Below the pieces are notes generated by a model. The model ran no database searches. It saw only the letters and a list, made by a program, of their open reading frames with translations, and was not told the DNA's origin. From Parus major (lineage: Eukaryota > Chordata > Aves > Passeriformes > Paridae): DNA of 64,000 nucleotides. Both the position numbers and the translations under genes were made by a program. Location: contig NC_031770.1 in assembly GCF_001522545.3 (NCBI RefSeq), positions 31,524,865 to 31,588,864 of the forward strand, given 5' to 3'. Position 1 is the stretch's first letter, and the number at the start of each line of letters is the position of its first letter. Positions 48,461 to 61,412 of this stretch are shown piece by piece.

Positions 48461-48532
48461 AAGATTTTTGTTTTGTTTTTTTGTTTATTTTGTGGTTGTT
48501 TTTTGTTGTTTCATTTTTGGGGTTTTTTAATA
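48461..48532. repeat. T/G low-complexity tract
   Basis: TTTTTGTTTTG, GTTTATTTTG and TGGTTGTTTTTTG units. An apparent 136-codon minus-strand frame over it is low-complexity (Lys/Asn/Thr-rich) and not credible as a gene. Confidence 0.75.
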
Positions 48533-49844
48533 TATGTCGATATATATGCACAGAAAATCCAAAACAGGCCCACTGATTTGATGGACACACTGTCTCTCAG
48601 AGAGTTTAGATAATCATAGGACCTTGACTTGTTTAAGCCAACCGAACTCTTGAAGATTAGTGGAATCTTTTCAGCCTGTAAAGCTTTCACTATTAGGAAT
48701 GAGCAAAATTAAGAAAGGAAGATCATTGTCACAGTAACCCCAAAAAGTCAGCATCTCATAACAGAGGTGACTATTAAGAGTAACAGTGAAACTCATTGGA
48801 AAGAGGGACATATCTTGGGCCAGGAATTAGGGGCTGGACTTCTTCCTTAGCAAAGAAAGAAGCAGGCTGGCTAGAGAGCACCATTTCCCCAAGGGCTGAA
48901 TGTCTCTCCCAGGATCTGAACACAGAAAATTACTTTGACTCTGCTGATGCCCTCAGTCAAGAGGAGGAAGAAAGTCTCCAGACGGCCAAACACTCGACCA
49001 GTTCAGCCGGCAACACAATTCCCCCATATATGACATCGTCCCTGTGTTGAGTTCAGCTACCCACCATATATTGGGAACTAAAAATCCTGGGAACTTTGGT
49101 AGGCAAAGGTTTGTGAATGAAAGGAAGATGAAGTTGGCTTCTCTATTTTGAACATCCCATGTTCCCTTTGAATTCTCAAGCAGGAGAACTCAAAGAATGT
49201 TAATACAAAGCATTTCCCTTCAATATACAATGATCACTACTGCATTAATAACCAAACCTCCTACCACACCATGTCACCTAATCGTCCACAACCATTAGTA
49301 ACAAAATCTTCCTCTCATTTTCCCAGCCAGTGCTGCTTCACCGTCTACAACTGAGTTTAAAATGTCCTTTAATCTGGCAATGGCCTTTGATAGAGGCGTC
49401 AGGAGACTGGACTGTACAGACCACTGACCTAATCTTTGCCAGTTATAAACAGGAGTTTGTATGGATCTACGTGATGTCCTTGCTGCTGAACCTGTGCACA
49501 ATGCCTTCAAGGATTCCCTCCATTCCATTTTACATTTATATACAACTCAAGTTGCTGTGGCTCATTAGGTACATACCATTATTACTTTGCAAGAAATTGA
49601 AGTATCTTAGAAAAGTTAATCTCTCTGCCCTAAGCATCTGACAATCAGTAAATCCAAGACATAATTGGGCTAAAAATTACTCTCACCTGATAAATTCTAT
49701 GGATTTTTTTAAGTAATGCATTACACAATATAGTAATTTTATTCATACGCAAATTGCAAAATTACTCTTTAAATTACTGAAAGAGTAAGTGTTAAGTAAT
49801 CCCAGGATCTCACCTTCCTTACAAGTATCATTCAGGCATACAGG

Positions 49845-49925
49845 TGTGCTGGTCTGACCTAGACTGGATGCCATGTGCCCACCAAAGCTGCTCTACCAGT
49901 CCCCTCTGCAGCTGGACAAGATCAA
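49845..49925. mobile_element. Probable avian ERV fragment
   Basis: The string with TGCTGGTCTGACC, GGATGCCATGTGCCCACC, AAAGCTGCTCTACCAGTCC and CCTCTGCAGCTGGACAAG resembles a segment that recurs in songbird endogenous retrovirus sequences (GGATGCCAGGTGCCCACC and so on). No coding part, LTR end or orientation can be assigned. Confidence 0.4.
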
Positions 49926-50239
49926 CCCACCACCACAGGAAAGGCATAAAGGTGCTGAACCACATCTGTCTGGAACAAATGGCACTCTGTACGTGTCTAA
50001 CCAAGCACAAAAAATGCTGCATGGTATCGGTGGCATTTCTACTCATCTAACACAAGCAAAGTCTGAGCAATTTTCTTGCAGTTCTCTATCAGCATTCTTC
50101 ATTTCTCACCTGGAAAAGCTCTAATGCTATTCCAGTCCTAAGTCTTCTCTGGAGAGAGATGGAAACCTGCCAAAACATGAATGAGTACTGTGAGTACTGT
50201 GAATGAGGTGTGCTGAGGAGTCCTCTAGGACTACAGACT

Positions 50240-50325
50240 CATTTTTACACAAGGTCTGAGCAAGGGTGTGAACCCAGATGTCCAGAGGTAGACTACTGCA
50301 TTAACCTACTGTGCCATTTGTCTAC
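50240..50325. mobile_element. Possible MIR3/L2-like remnant
   Basis: TGTGAACCCAGATGTCCAG, ACTACTGCATTAACC and TACTGTGCCATTTGTC parallel the MIR/L2-family block with GATTCGAACCCAGGT and CCACTGTGCCA. A short, old fragment identified by eye. Confidence 0.35.
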
Positions 50326-51289
50326 ATTCGTAACAAACTCATGCTGTTTTTAATGGACAAGGCTGTACTTTCTTCGGCCACACGGTGACAAAAGAAGTAC
50401 TATAATATTAATTTGTAGAGAAAAAAAGTTCTGGACGGAGCTATCTTTTGCACTGACAGAAGATGCATACTTTCCCACTGACACCACACAGAACAGTAAT
50501 CAGAGATGAAGGGGGATTTTTTTAAAAGCCTTCAAGGACCCAATAAGGCTGCTGTTGAGGCCAGTGATAAAATTCCTTTCGCCTTCAGAGGAATAGGAAG
50601 AGAAGTGGGTCCTTGCTGAGCTCTGCCAAAGCTTCTGCCCTCTTACCCGTGTGTTATGCCACAGCTTAAACTCTGTTTTCCTCAGGTCATAGGACCATAA
50701 CCTACTCCTATATGCTATCTTCTTCCCTAAATCAGACTACAAAAGCATAGGAATAACACTGAACAAACTGATAGGAAAGATAAAAACAACAACAGCCGCT
50801 AACAATCAGTATTTCAGTACATGATGGAGGGGAAATATGTCTCATCTGAGAGCTGTAAAGATTTTTAAAATACTGCTCTAAAAAATATGAATATTGATGA
50901 TTGAGCATTTGTAGCTTAACACCCTTATTGTGATTAGCCAATAAGCATATTTATCCAGTGGATTCACTGCTGTGAAATTAGAAAAGAATAGGGGTTTTGG
51001 GGCTTTTTTTGCATTTCAGCCCATGATAAATTCCTCTTTATTTTACTAGCTCTCTCACGCTGTATTAACAGAACTTTATTAAGTGTCTGCCAGGCACTAA
51101 TCTAATTACAAAGACTTTTCTTCATCAGATCTGTTTTTCAGACTGTTTCAGTGATTTGGCTTCTGTCTGTGCATGTATGTTTCTACAGAAAATGATGAAA
51201 TCAATATTCTCTCCCTTAAGCTGTGAGTTTCCATACTTTTATACACAGCCTTCTGAAAATGTTCCAAATGTATTTTTAAAACAAAAAGT

Positions 51290-51306
51290 AAAAAAAAAAA
51301 AAAAAA
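51290..51306. repeat. Poly(A) run
   Basis: About 17 A, flanked by GTAAAAAA words. Simple repeat. Confidence 0.9.
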
Positions 51307-54300
51307 GTAAAAAATTGAAAGGTCATTTTTTACCATGAGTTCATCTGTAATAATTGCTTACACTGCAAAATTACAAAATTATCAAATGCATATCTTTCTG
51401 CTTGGGATAATCTTAAAAAATGTTCATTAAGACAGAAATGTAACTTCCTTTTCTCACTCTTCTCCTTTCTATGATTCCCAGCTGCTTAAATCATTACTTT
51501 TCTACAGCAAAGCCAATTTTACAATGATGTAGAAGACTGGCTTACATGGTGTAGGACTCTGAGTGTGTGCTTAGGTAGTCAAGAGAAAACCCACATGGGT
51601 ATGATGTACCTCTTGTAAAACGTCTGTTGAGGGACTCAAGAACAGATGTCAGGTTAGATTCATCTTTTCCTGTTCCGGTAAATGAAAATCTGTGTGCTGA
51701 GTCACGTAACAGCACGTTGTGTGCGTGGGACAGCTGCACATCCACTTGTGTGGTGCAGTACCCCAGAGCTAGTCTGGGAAATGTGCTGCTCCAGGTGCAC
51801 TGCTCCTCCTCCTTGGCCCAACACACCAGGCACAGCTGGTTAGAACATCAGTCAGCAGGGCAGCAAGCAAGGAGGACATGACACCTGGCTTTGAAACTGG
51901 GAGTTGTAGTTTTGGCCATAGGGGAGCTTGAGATGAGGTGGAACTGCAGTCAGTCCTACATGCATCATAGAAGACTTGACAACCTTGCTTAAATCTTAAA
52001 TCCCACTAAAACTGTGACTTGTGACTGTGACTTGTGTTTGTCCCATCTCTGGCACTGTAGCCCTGCTGAGGTCCTACCTCACCAGCTGTTGATTCCCACA
52101 AAGTGCAGAAAGTCTACAGAATTCCAAAATAGAAAAAAACTTGGTTTTCTGGGAACACCAAACTTTGAAGGGCTCAGCTAATTACACACACTGAAAATCC
52201 TAAAAATCCCAAACAAAAGTTACATAAAACTTACCTTCTGAGGTTCTTGAGAATATATTAGCTCTAAGGCACTACGTATTTCCCCATCCTCAGCAAGAAC
52301 TCAGAGGTATTTCGGGCATTCATGTTAATGGAAAGTTTTCTACTTTGTTACACACAAACTTCAGTTAAGCTATTCAGCCACCAGCCCACCTGTATTCTAA
52401 TAAAGTAACCTACTACTGCCTCTCCTGCTCTGCCTCTTTTTTCATTTCCCCATCTCTTTCCCTCCAACCCCTAAAAATTTTGCTATAAATCTGATGATCA
52501 AAAGGGACAGAAGCAGCAAATATGACAGTACCAGGAGAAAACTGCTAACAGGTTGAAGAACACAATGACATCTAGAAAAGGTGAAACTAGCAAAGAACCT
52601 GGCTTCCAGTACTGTCACCTTTAATAACTTTCATCTTGATTTATGCTAAAATATGAAAATGAAACCATTCAACTCAGATGGCTGCTGCCAGTCTGTCTGC
52701 CTGTCGGTCTCAGAGAGCAATTTGGTTTCTGTATTTCTCTGCAGCAGCACAACAAAGCCATTGAGCTACCAAATCCAATATTCTCACAGTACCCGCAAAA
52801 CAAGGAGCTCCCAAGGTAGAGCAGCATTCCTGGGAAATCTGTATCCCCATGGAACAGACCAAGATGAGATCACCATGATAAAGGCATGTCAAGATTGAAG
52901 GAAATGCTGCAGGAGAATGCCCCACTGCAAAAACTCTCAGGCAAAAGCAACGGATGCCAGCAGGACCATGGAAAGCACATGAGAGGAACCCTGCAGGTCT
53001 TGCAACCAGGAACAGAAGACAGTGCTAAAACACAAGAAAGGTCAGGAGTTGCCTAAAGCTCCCACTATCCCTCATGTCAACCCCATGTGAAATGAAGCAC
53101 ATGAAGAACTGAAACTATGGGGCAGTACTACCCATCTGCGGACTTTCCAGTCTGAGGAAAGAGAAGGAGCAATCTGTACATCTTCTTTCTGGTAGTGTTC
53201 AAGTTAATTTTGAGGCACATACATCCAGCCCCAGGGTCCCAGAAAAAGCTCTGCACAGATGACCCAAAGCACCATTCAGGTAATAGATTTTAAAAGTTTA
53301 CTTGACTAAAGCTAAAGAGTGTTTTCGGAGAAGCCACAGCATATACAGAAGAGAAACCAAAATGTCCTAATTAAAGGCCTTCTCCTGTTATCAGAGGAAA
53401 CTGGATTAATGTAAACCACATCAGAGGAAACTAGTTAATCCATGTTTGGTTGATTTGTACACTGGGGAAACCAAGGGATTTTAGCAGTCACTATTATTTA
53501 CAGCAGTAAATGTCAGTTTAATGACAAAAAATCCAGCATTACTTTTTTCGCTGAATGATGAGGATTTTCTTGTTTCAATATGTATACACTTCTAACTCTC
53601 TGACTTCTAAAACAGTAGTATAAATATACTTTGATTTGTGAAGTTAACTTCTAGAATATCCATGACATGTTAATTAATGGTGCTGATAACCTCCAGAGAC
53701 TTGCAAATAGGAACAGGATGTAACAGACATGGTAAGTCATTTCAGGAGTACTTCAGTTTCACATGACAACAGTTCTTTGGGTGGAGGAATGGGCTAGGAG
53801 ACCCAAGATTTGCCTGGGATTGCTCTGGGATTACTAGGATGCATCCTGACACAACACCTAGAGTTCAACAGGAAAGCATGAGAACTCTGTCATGTCCCAC
53901 TGTATGCATAAGCCAGAAAAGAGTATTCAGCTTTTGAGTTGCTTCCTGGGCAGGCATACGAAAAAATAATGAGCACACCTCTAGCCACACTCTTTGTTAA
54001 AATGAAAAAGGGGTTCTTCATTTATGGTCCCAAAGTTTCCACATACCAGGTGGGTTGTTTCTGGCCTTTTCTCCTTGGAACAGCTTTTAGACAAAGAAGT
54101 GCTTGTATGTTTCACTAACCCTTACTCTGTAGTAACTCTATAATTGAGCTTTCAGGCTAGGTGAAAATTTTTCCCCTTTTCTAAATGAATGCCTTGTTCA
54201 ACACATTGTTGATACAGACTGAAAAGAGGTATAGTATACCATAAGGGACCAGTTTACATGCAGCAATACACATTTTTTTATTAATGCAATCCATCATTTA

Positions 54301-57300
54301 CCTTATCCTCCCTCTGAAGAAAACAAAAGGATCAAATTTATATGTAACTGCCCAATGCAGAGATTTTTGTAAGACTTGTTTATGAAAAGAGAAACCAGCA
54401 TGGGAGTAAAATATAATTCATGACATACAAATACTTCCTAAAGGTACAATAAAGCTCATGGAATCAGCAGAAATAAAAAGCACTATGGGAGAAATAGTAG
54501 CAGATCCTCACATTAGAAGGTAGCAGAGAAAGGTCAGGGAGGGTAATGGGGAGCTGGTAGCACCACCCTGGCCCACACTCTGAACAGCAGCATTACCTGA
54601 GCAGGAGGGAAGAGAATGTGAAGGTAATGTCTATGGTAACTCTGTTAAGATGCTGTTTCTGGCAAGCAGCATCTCAAATATCAGCTAATACAGACATTTG
54701 ATATTGCAGTAATGGCATCTGCACCAATTACAGTTCTTTTGTATGTCTCTTCACATAAACAGAGTGACACTATCTTCCATCTATAAAAAAAATTAGACAC
54801 GATGTATCAGGCTCAAGCTACTACTAGATCTTTAGCAGATGTGAGCATAGATCAGCAGAGCTGACCTCAGAGAGCTTTGCCCTGATCTACTCAATCTTGT
54901 CTTCAGCTGTGTTTCTGGCATCTTCCTCCACTTTTATTAGAGTATAGTTGGGAGGACTGCTGGGGGAAGCTCATGGGAGTGAAGACACAGACTGATGTAA
55001 AACGAAAAGTCAGATTACAAAAAAAGGAGACAACATGGAAGGCAGCCCTGAGATGAATGCTGGAGGATGAAAAAGTGGCAGAAAGTAAAACAGCATGGAT
55101 AGGTCATATTTTGGAAGCAAAGGCATAAGGCAATGAGGGGCAAGCTGTAGTAAGAGGCTGAATTCCACAAAGTGGTATTGCAGTCCAGAAAACTAGACAG
55201 TCAGTAAAAAGGGCAGGCTGGAAGGGTTAAATATCAAAGTAATTAATGAACTAAAATTAGATTATAAATCCTTTCAGATCTCTCATCCATTGTTGTAATA
55301 ATGCCCTGCCTCTTCATTTCACTGCAGAGACTATTTCTGCTTATGAGACTGTAAGCAATTAAAACAAGAGCCCTTTCACTGTGAAATACCTCAGAAGACA
55401 CACAGATCAGAAAACCAGCACACCTCAAAATACACACTGGTGTAACTACTATCAAGTGTGAAAGAAATGCAATGGGATAGAATTTGGCAGAAATACACAG
55501 ATGAAAATAAACAGACAAAAAAGGAAGAATAAAAAGCAAAAAAAACTATAAGACAAGAGGCCGCAGGCAAAATGTGTATATCAGAAATGGAATGGAAAGA
55601 AGAGTGACCTATTTCACTCCATCAGGAGGTGATCACTTCTCGTTATTGGTGTAAGAACAAGCAATTCATACTTGATCCTGTTCTGGTTTTATGTATCCTG
55701 GGCTTCCCAAACCTGTTGGACCTGTGAAAACAAGTACTCTGAGAAAATAAGCAAAAGTTTTAGGAAAGCAAAAGTTACAGTTTTCACTACAGCATAAACA
55801 AGTTTTGAATTCCAGCTTCATAGCACTGCTGTACTGTAGGCTAGCAGCCTTCAGAAAGAAAAGCCTCTAGGTCTGGGGTTTGTAAGCAATTTGCCACATT
55901 TGTCATCATTGCTGTATAAAAGCCCTTCCCAAAGGACATTGTTCTAAGAAAATTATCCATAGCAAAGGCCAGCAGAATGCTCATCATGTCTCAGTCAAGG
56001 CTGCATAAAGAGGAAAGTCAACCATGCATGTCTATCATCTGGACAATTATTCTTTCTGACTGCAGACACTATTCTAAAAGGCTAGTCCTTAGAAGCACCT
56101 AATCCTTCAGTTGAAAATTATTTCTCTTTGTCTGGCAGAAGCATATAGCAATGAGCATCCTGTGAGAACAATATTCAGAGGCTTGAAGCAGAATCAATAT
56201 AAATACATCAGAAGCATCCTTGTAACCTGCCTGTGACCAAACAAAAGAAAAAAAATCAAAAAAAAAAAGTGTATTTGTGATATGAAGTAGCTGAAAATAG
56301 CAACAAAAGAAAGAAAATGAGTACAGCATACTGGTCCCTGTGCACATCCATTTACACTTTTGATGCTGTTCCTGTCAGTCTTCTTTATTTAGCCTATCTG
56401 CCCTCTGCATATAAACATCTGCTGTATTAAATACAGAGGAAAAAACATACATGGTCAAAGAAAAGGAAAAATTATTTCCAAGGAACCTTTTATGGTCACA
56501 ATATGCTACCTTAATCTCTAAACTGCATTCTGTATCTGATTTACATGAAATTACATGACATTCCCATTATCAGTTAAATTCTTTTAGCATTGTCCCAATA
56601 CTGGCAATTCAAAGGAAAGAAAACTCATGAATTACCAGTACATCCTTACAGATAAATAAGTATAACAGTCAGATGAGTATAACTAACACAATACAGAAAT
56701 TTACACAACAAAAAAGTTGTTGTTTCATTTGCAATAATGATCTATTTATAATGTTGTGTACTTTCTGCAAAGGCATAGCTCTCATTCAGCAAGCAAGGTC
56801 TAAGAATTTCTAGTTCATTCTTACTTGTCTTCCTTCATTCTTTTCTGACATTTTTAACACCTACTCAAAAGAAATTCTTCAAAGGGACCAGATCTGAACC
56901 ATGATGGCAAAGGCATGTCAAGATGGAAGTAGGTGTAAAGCTGGGGATTTTTGCAGTCTGAATTGACAGGAAGATTCACTTTTCCTTATCTGTCTTATCT
57001 CTAAGATCAGTAACACAGAGACAAATTGGCTTCTTTAATGGGAGGAAAGAAGCACAAGCAAAAGTATTTTTATACTATGGGGTTATAACACCCCTTATTT
57101 TCAAGCTGAATAGCATCAAACACATATTAGCATCTCACTTAATATGAAGCTCTTTTTGCCTGTCTACAATCCTCCTCATCCTTCCACCTCTCCCTGCTTA
57201 CTCTTGGGAGTGATTTGGCCTCTGGCAGCTATTTGGCTTGTGCAAATTAAAAGGCATCATGCGTGCACGGGGATGTGAACCAAAGGTATGACTGCTGGGT

Positions 57301-57337
57301 TAGCCAGCCCAATGTGCATAAATTAAGATTTATTTTG

Positions 57338-57380
57338 AGGTTTTTTTGGTTTGTTGTTTTGTGGTGTTTTTTTTTTTAAT
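57338..57380. repeat. T/G low-complexity tract
   Basis: GGTTTTTTTGGTTTG, TTGTTTTGTGG, then a T run. The third T/G tract in this intron. Confidence 0.75.
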
Positions 57381-60300
57381 GAAGTGACTTAAAAACTAGG
57401 AAGTTGCCATGTTGACAATTTTGTTCTCTAAGCACACCAGGTATTGCATCAACTGTAACCAAATCAGTTTACCTGTTAACACACCTCAGCTGTATTTGAC
57501 TAGGGCCATTTCAAGGCACATTCACATTATTGTGAATGCCAGTTTAATCTTAGGTTCTCAGTCAAGACTGCTAACTCAATTAGGTTTTCCTAAACTATTT
57601 GTCTATCCATTGGGAGACCACCAACAGACTTCATGACTCTGAATCTCTATCTGTCTGAATTTTGAAAATATCAGATTTAAAATAAAAATAAAAATCTTAT
57701 TTTAATAAACTATCTATTCTGCTTCCATTTTGGGATACAATAAAAAAACATTAAAATGAAACAGGCTCCCATGGCCTCTTTTAAAATTTGGTTTCTCCAG
57801 CACAGCATCCCTCTGAGAAGGGAAAGAACAGAATTCCTGTATATTCCCACACAGTAACAAGCAGTTGTCAGAGGTACTTTTGCCCACTGTGCAGCAACTA
57901 CTGCCCTAAATAATCCTTAAACTCCAGTCACCACACATGTTGTTCTCATGAGTTGTGTTTTGGGTGGGAACAAGGGCAGCAGATCTGCTAACATCTTCCT
58001 AGGCTTGCAGAGCAAGACAAAAGCAAAGTGCAATTTATACTTCCATTCTTGAAATCCCAGCAGCAGAAATGCGGTGCTCATGAAACAGTATTTGCCTTCT
58101 GCTTGTAAGAGTCATAGCTGAATTTGGTTCATGGAGTTTCTCAAAGCAGTCAGCCATAAAGTGTTTTACATCCTTTTGCCTTTTATTCAAAAATCTGTAT
58201 TGATATCTAGTTCTAAAGAAACTCACTACAGATGGTAACATTTATATGACAAATAATTCATCTTCTGATTCAGATCCTAGTAATTTGTTGCATTTCTGAA
58301 ATTTACTAAAACATAGCTCATTATGAAGTACGAAAGGTCAAGTCTCCAGAAAGTATCAAATTAAAATCAATTACAAGTCCTTAACTGTTTATGGTTAGTT
58401 TTTTATCATTTGGACTTTTGAACAACCACTGCCAAATTGGACTAGAATAATTTACATCAAGACGAGTAAGCATGTTGCAATGTAAGGCTGTGTGCATTTG
58501 TCTCAGGCAGTAAGGAGGAAGATGCAAACACTCCTCCACAGAGATGATCAAGGGGCATGGATGGGCAGCAGTGCTGTAAGGATTAAGTTGTCAAGAGCAA
58601 GTCACTACAGTGTGGGAGCAGCTGGATTGGAAGCATAAGTCTGCTGGATGACTCAAGAACAATGACTAAAGTAATTATAATTATATCTTTTGTACAGATC
58701 ACAACCAGCTGAATAATTTTAGCATCTGAAAGTCATAGCAAGAAGCACGCAAAAGCCATTGCAAAATAGATAAACAAAGCTTATGTTTTTGCAAGGCAGA
58801 CTGTCCCACATCACTGCTCTAACCCCACAACTCCCCTGTTCAACAGGGGTTGTTGGCCTTCTGATTGAAGGCTGTGGACACTCAGTTTCACTGTTGGATT
58901 AGAGAATCACCACCAGATTCCAAGTCCTCACATGGGGCACCATTTGTGGTGACTGAGAAAGCACAAGTCAGTATTGAATACCACACTAATTTTATTTTCT
59001 TGATTAGCTCTTATATAAGGTTACACAGGCATATCCAGCTATGCAGCCAAATAAGATATCATATACCCATGCCCACTCACACACAGATTGCTTTTCCAAG
59101 TTGGCACATTCCTTAGTGGTGGTCTTCCAGCCCAAGGGCACACACTCCCTTCCAAACATCTTATTCAGCTGGTCATGATCCATACAAAAGATACAATTAT
59201 AATTCATTTAGTCACTGTTTTTTAATTATCCAGCAGACCTGTGCCTCTAGTCCAGCTGATCCCACACTACAGCTCTGCTCTGTCCATCTTGTTAGGTCAT
59301 TTTATCCTGGACCAAGTGACAAACATGTTTACTTAGTAGTGTATTTTTAAAAGATTTCCAAGGGGGACAGAGAATTTGGTCTTATATTTCACAAGAATGA
59401 AAGAACCTCAACAATAAGGGGGGGAAAAAAGTTGTTCTGTGAGGGTGGAGTTCTTCCTAAGCTGCTGCTCCATCCATGTATTGGGTGTTCAATCAAATGG
59501 TCTTCCATTGATACGTTTATCTCTCAGTGGGCCATTGTTGCTTGGATTCAGCTGTGTGGAATGACTGCATTGTACTAGCTTCAGTCCTATTTCACTGAGA
59601 GCAGGATTTGAGTGTCCTGACAGTTGCTTAGCAAATAAGACTTGAAATCAAAGTGACAGCAGTCTCATGCCCTCCCTAAGGCACATTTTGGTACCCAGCA
59701 AGGGAACAAAGTATAGTTCTGAGTCATTATTTTAATTCTATGGAAAAGAATCATGCAGAGGCCTGAAAATCTGATAGAGCCCTGACAGGCCAGTGACTGA
59801 CACACATAGGCAGTGCAAAAAATAACTTGGGGGTAGCACAATCATCCAGTGCCAGAGAACCAGATATTCACATTTCTCTTTGCCCAATCCACCTATTACA
59901 CCTCAACAGATACAGGGACCCTAGGGATTTCATGCTTCTGCGATCCAGAAGGAGCTTACAAAACCTCTGGGGAACAATTGCATCCATTTGTCCTGAAGCC
60001 TGAATATCTGACACATGTAGTGTCTTGTCTGCCTTTATACTGTGCAATGGGAGTGGGAGGAGAAAAAGATAAGAGATTTTTGTAGAGGAAGGCTAATAAT
60101 CAGAATATTCTTCTTATTCAGCATTATTAATCCCTACTGAATTAGATGCATTAGCAAAAGGTACTTCATTTCTTTGGAGAAAAAATGGAGCAGTCTGAAC
60201 TCTTGAGGAAATATTCTGCCTATTAGTGTCTATGTAAAGCCCTAGAAATAATGCTCTCAGAGATAAAATAAATAATAAGAAAATAATAAAGGAAAATTTC

Positions 60301-61367
60301 CCTCTATGTGCTACTCTGCAATTAACTGTTTGAAGTAATTCCCAATACCCTTAATCTCAAAAACTCTGCTTATCTGCCCATCCAGTTATTTTTAATTTGT
60401 ACTTCTATTATTACTACTGCATTATTAATATACCCTGATAAGATAGGAAATAGCCTGGTGGTGTTGTTTCAGCAATGCCTTGCACGGCATAATAGTCTTT
60501 ATATGAATAACTCCTTCCCATCTGAGGAGATTCATTATTCCCTCTGCTCACAAACTGAGACCCTGGGGGAATCCCATTTCCTCCCCTGAGTCGGTACTCC
60601 ATTTCCCCAAAGCAGCCTGGGCGTCCTTGTGCTCACCACATGTGCACATGCTGTTATCAGTCAGGGTGATGCCATCTCCTTCTGTGTAGCCAGGAGAGAC
60701 GCGCCCCAGGTGCCTCTGTCAGAGCTTGTGCCAGCACAACCTCACCAGTGCTCCACAGAGCTGACAATGTGCAGTACTTAAGGTATTTTATAAGGGGTGG
60801 GGAGGGAAGAGAGGGCAGCTTTTCTAGTCATGCTGCTTCCAGAATCTGGGCTCAGGTGCTGCAGCCAAGCTGGTCAAGAATAGATTTCTACTGCAAATCA
60901 AGGTTTGTATTTGGATGAAACTCCAGTAATACCAAATGTTGGAAAGAAGGGGTAAGACATTAAAGCAAAGATAACTACTCTCATACCATATGGTTTGAAG
61001 TACATATGTCATATTTTTTTTGTGGGGGAAAGAAGGGGCCAGGGAAGAAAGGATAATCAGTTTTTAAAGTTTCCCACATCTATGTTTCTGTAATGGGGTA
61101 TGTGATGCTGTAAAGGTTATTGTACAGTTTTCCTCCTGACATTCCAATATACATCCCATTTTGCCGAAACATCTTCTGTCTCTCCTTCAGTATAAGCACT
61201 GTAAATTGAACAGATCTGTGGAAAAAACCAGCAGCAATTAATAGGGGTGAAAGCTGTTGGAATCTGCAGAAACACAACAGAGCTTCACACACACTTAGAG
61301 AATTTAATGTAAAATGCTGCTATTAGTATAAGCATTTTCAATCACCACATAGGAGAAAAAAGATAAT

Positions 61368-61412
61368 GTATTGTATCGTATTGTATTGTGTTGTATTGTA
61401 TTGTGTTGTATT
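61368..61412. repeat. (TTGTA)n pentanucleotide microsatellite
   Basis: Nine units of five bases, with two TTGTG variants and one ATCGT variant. A good candidate for length polymorphism. Confidence 0.92.

Noticed and set aside
48180..48590. 136-codon minus-strand ORF
   Set aside because: Dominated by low-complexity T/G DNA translating to Lys/Asn/Thr-rich sequence.
60414..60740. GC-richer block with a minus-strand ORF (MEYRLRGGNGIPPG), considered as an upstream KIF26B exon
   Set aside because: No match to KIF26B as I recall it and no convincing acceptor/donor pair in frame.
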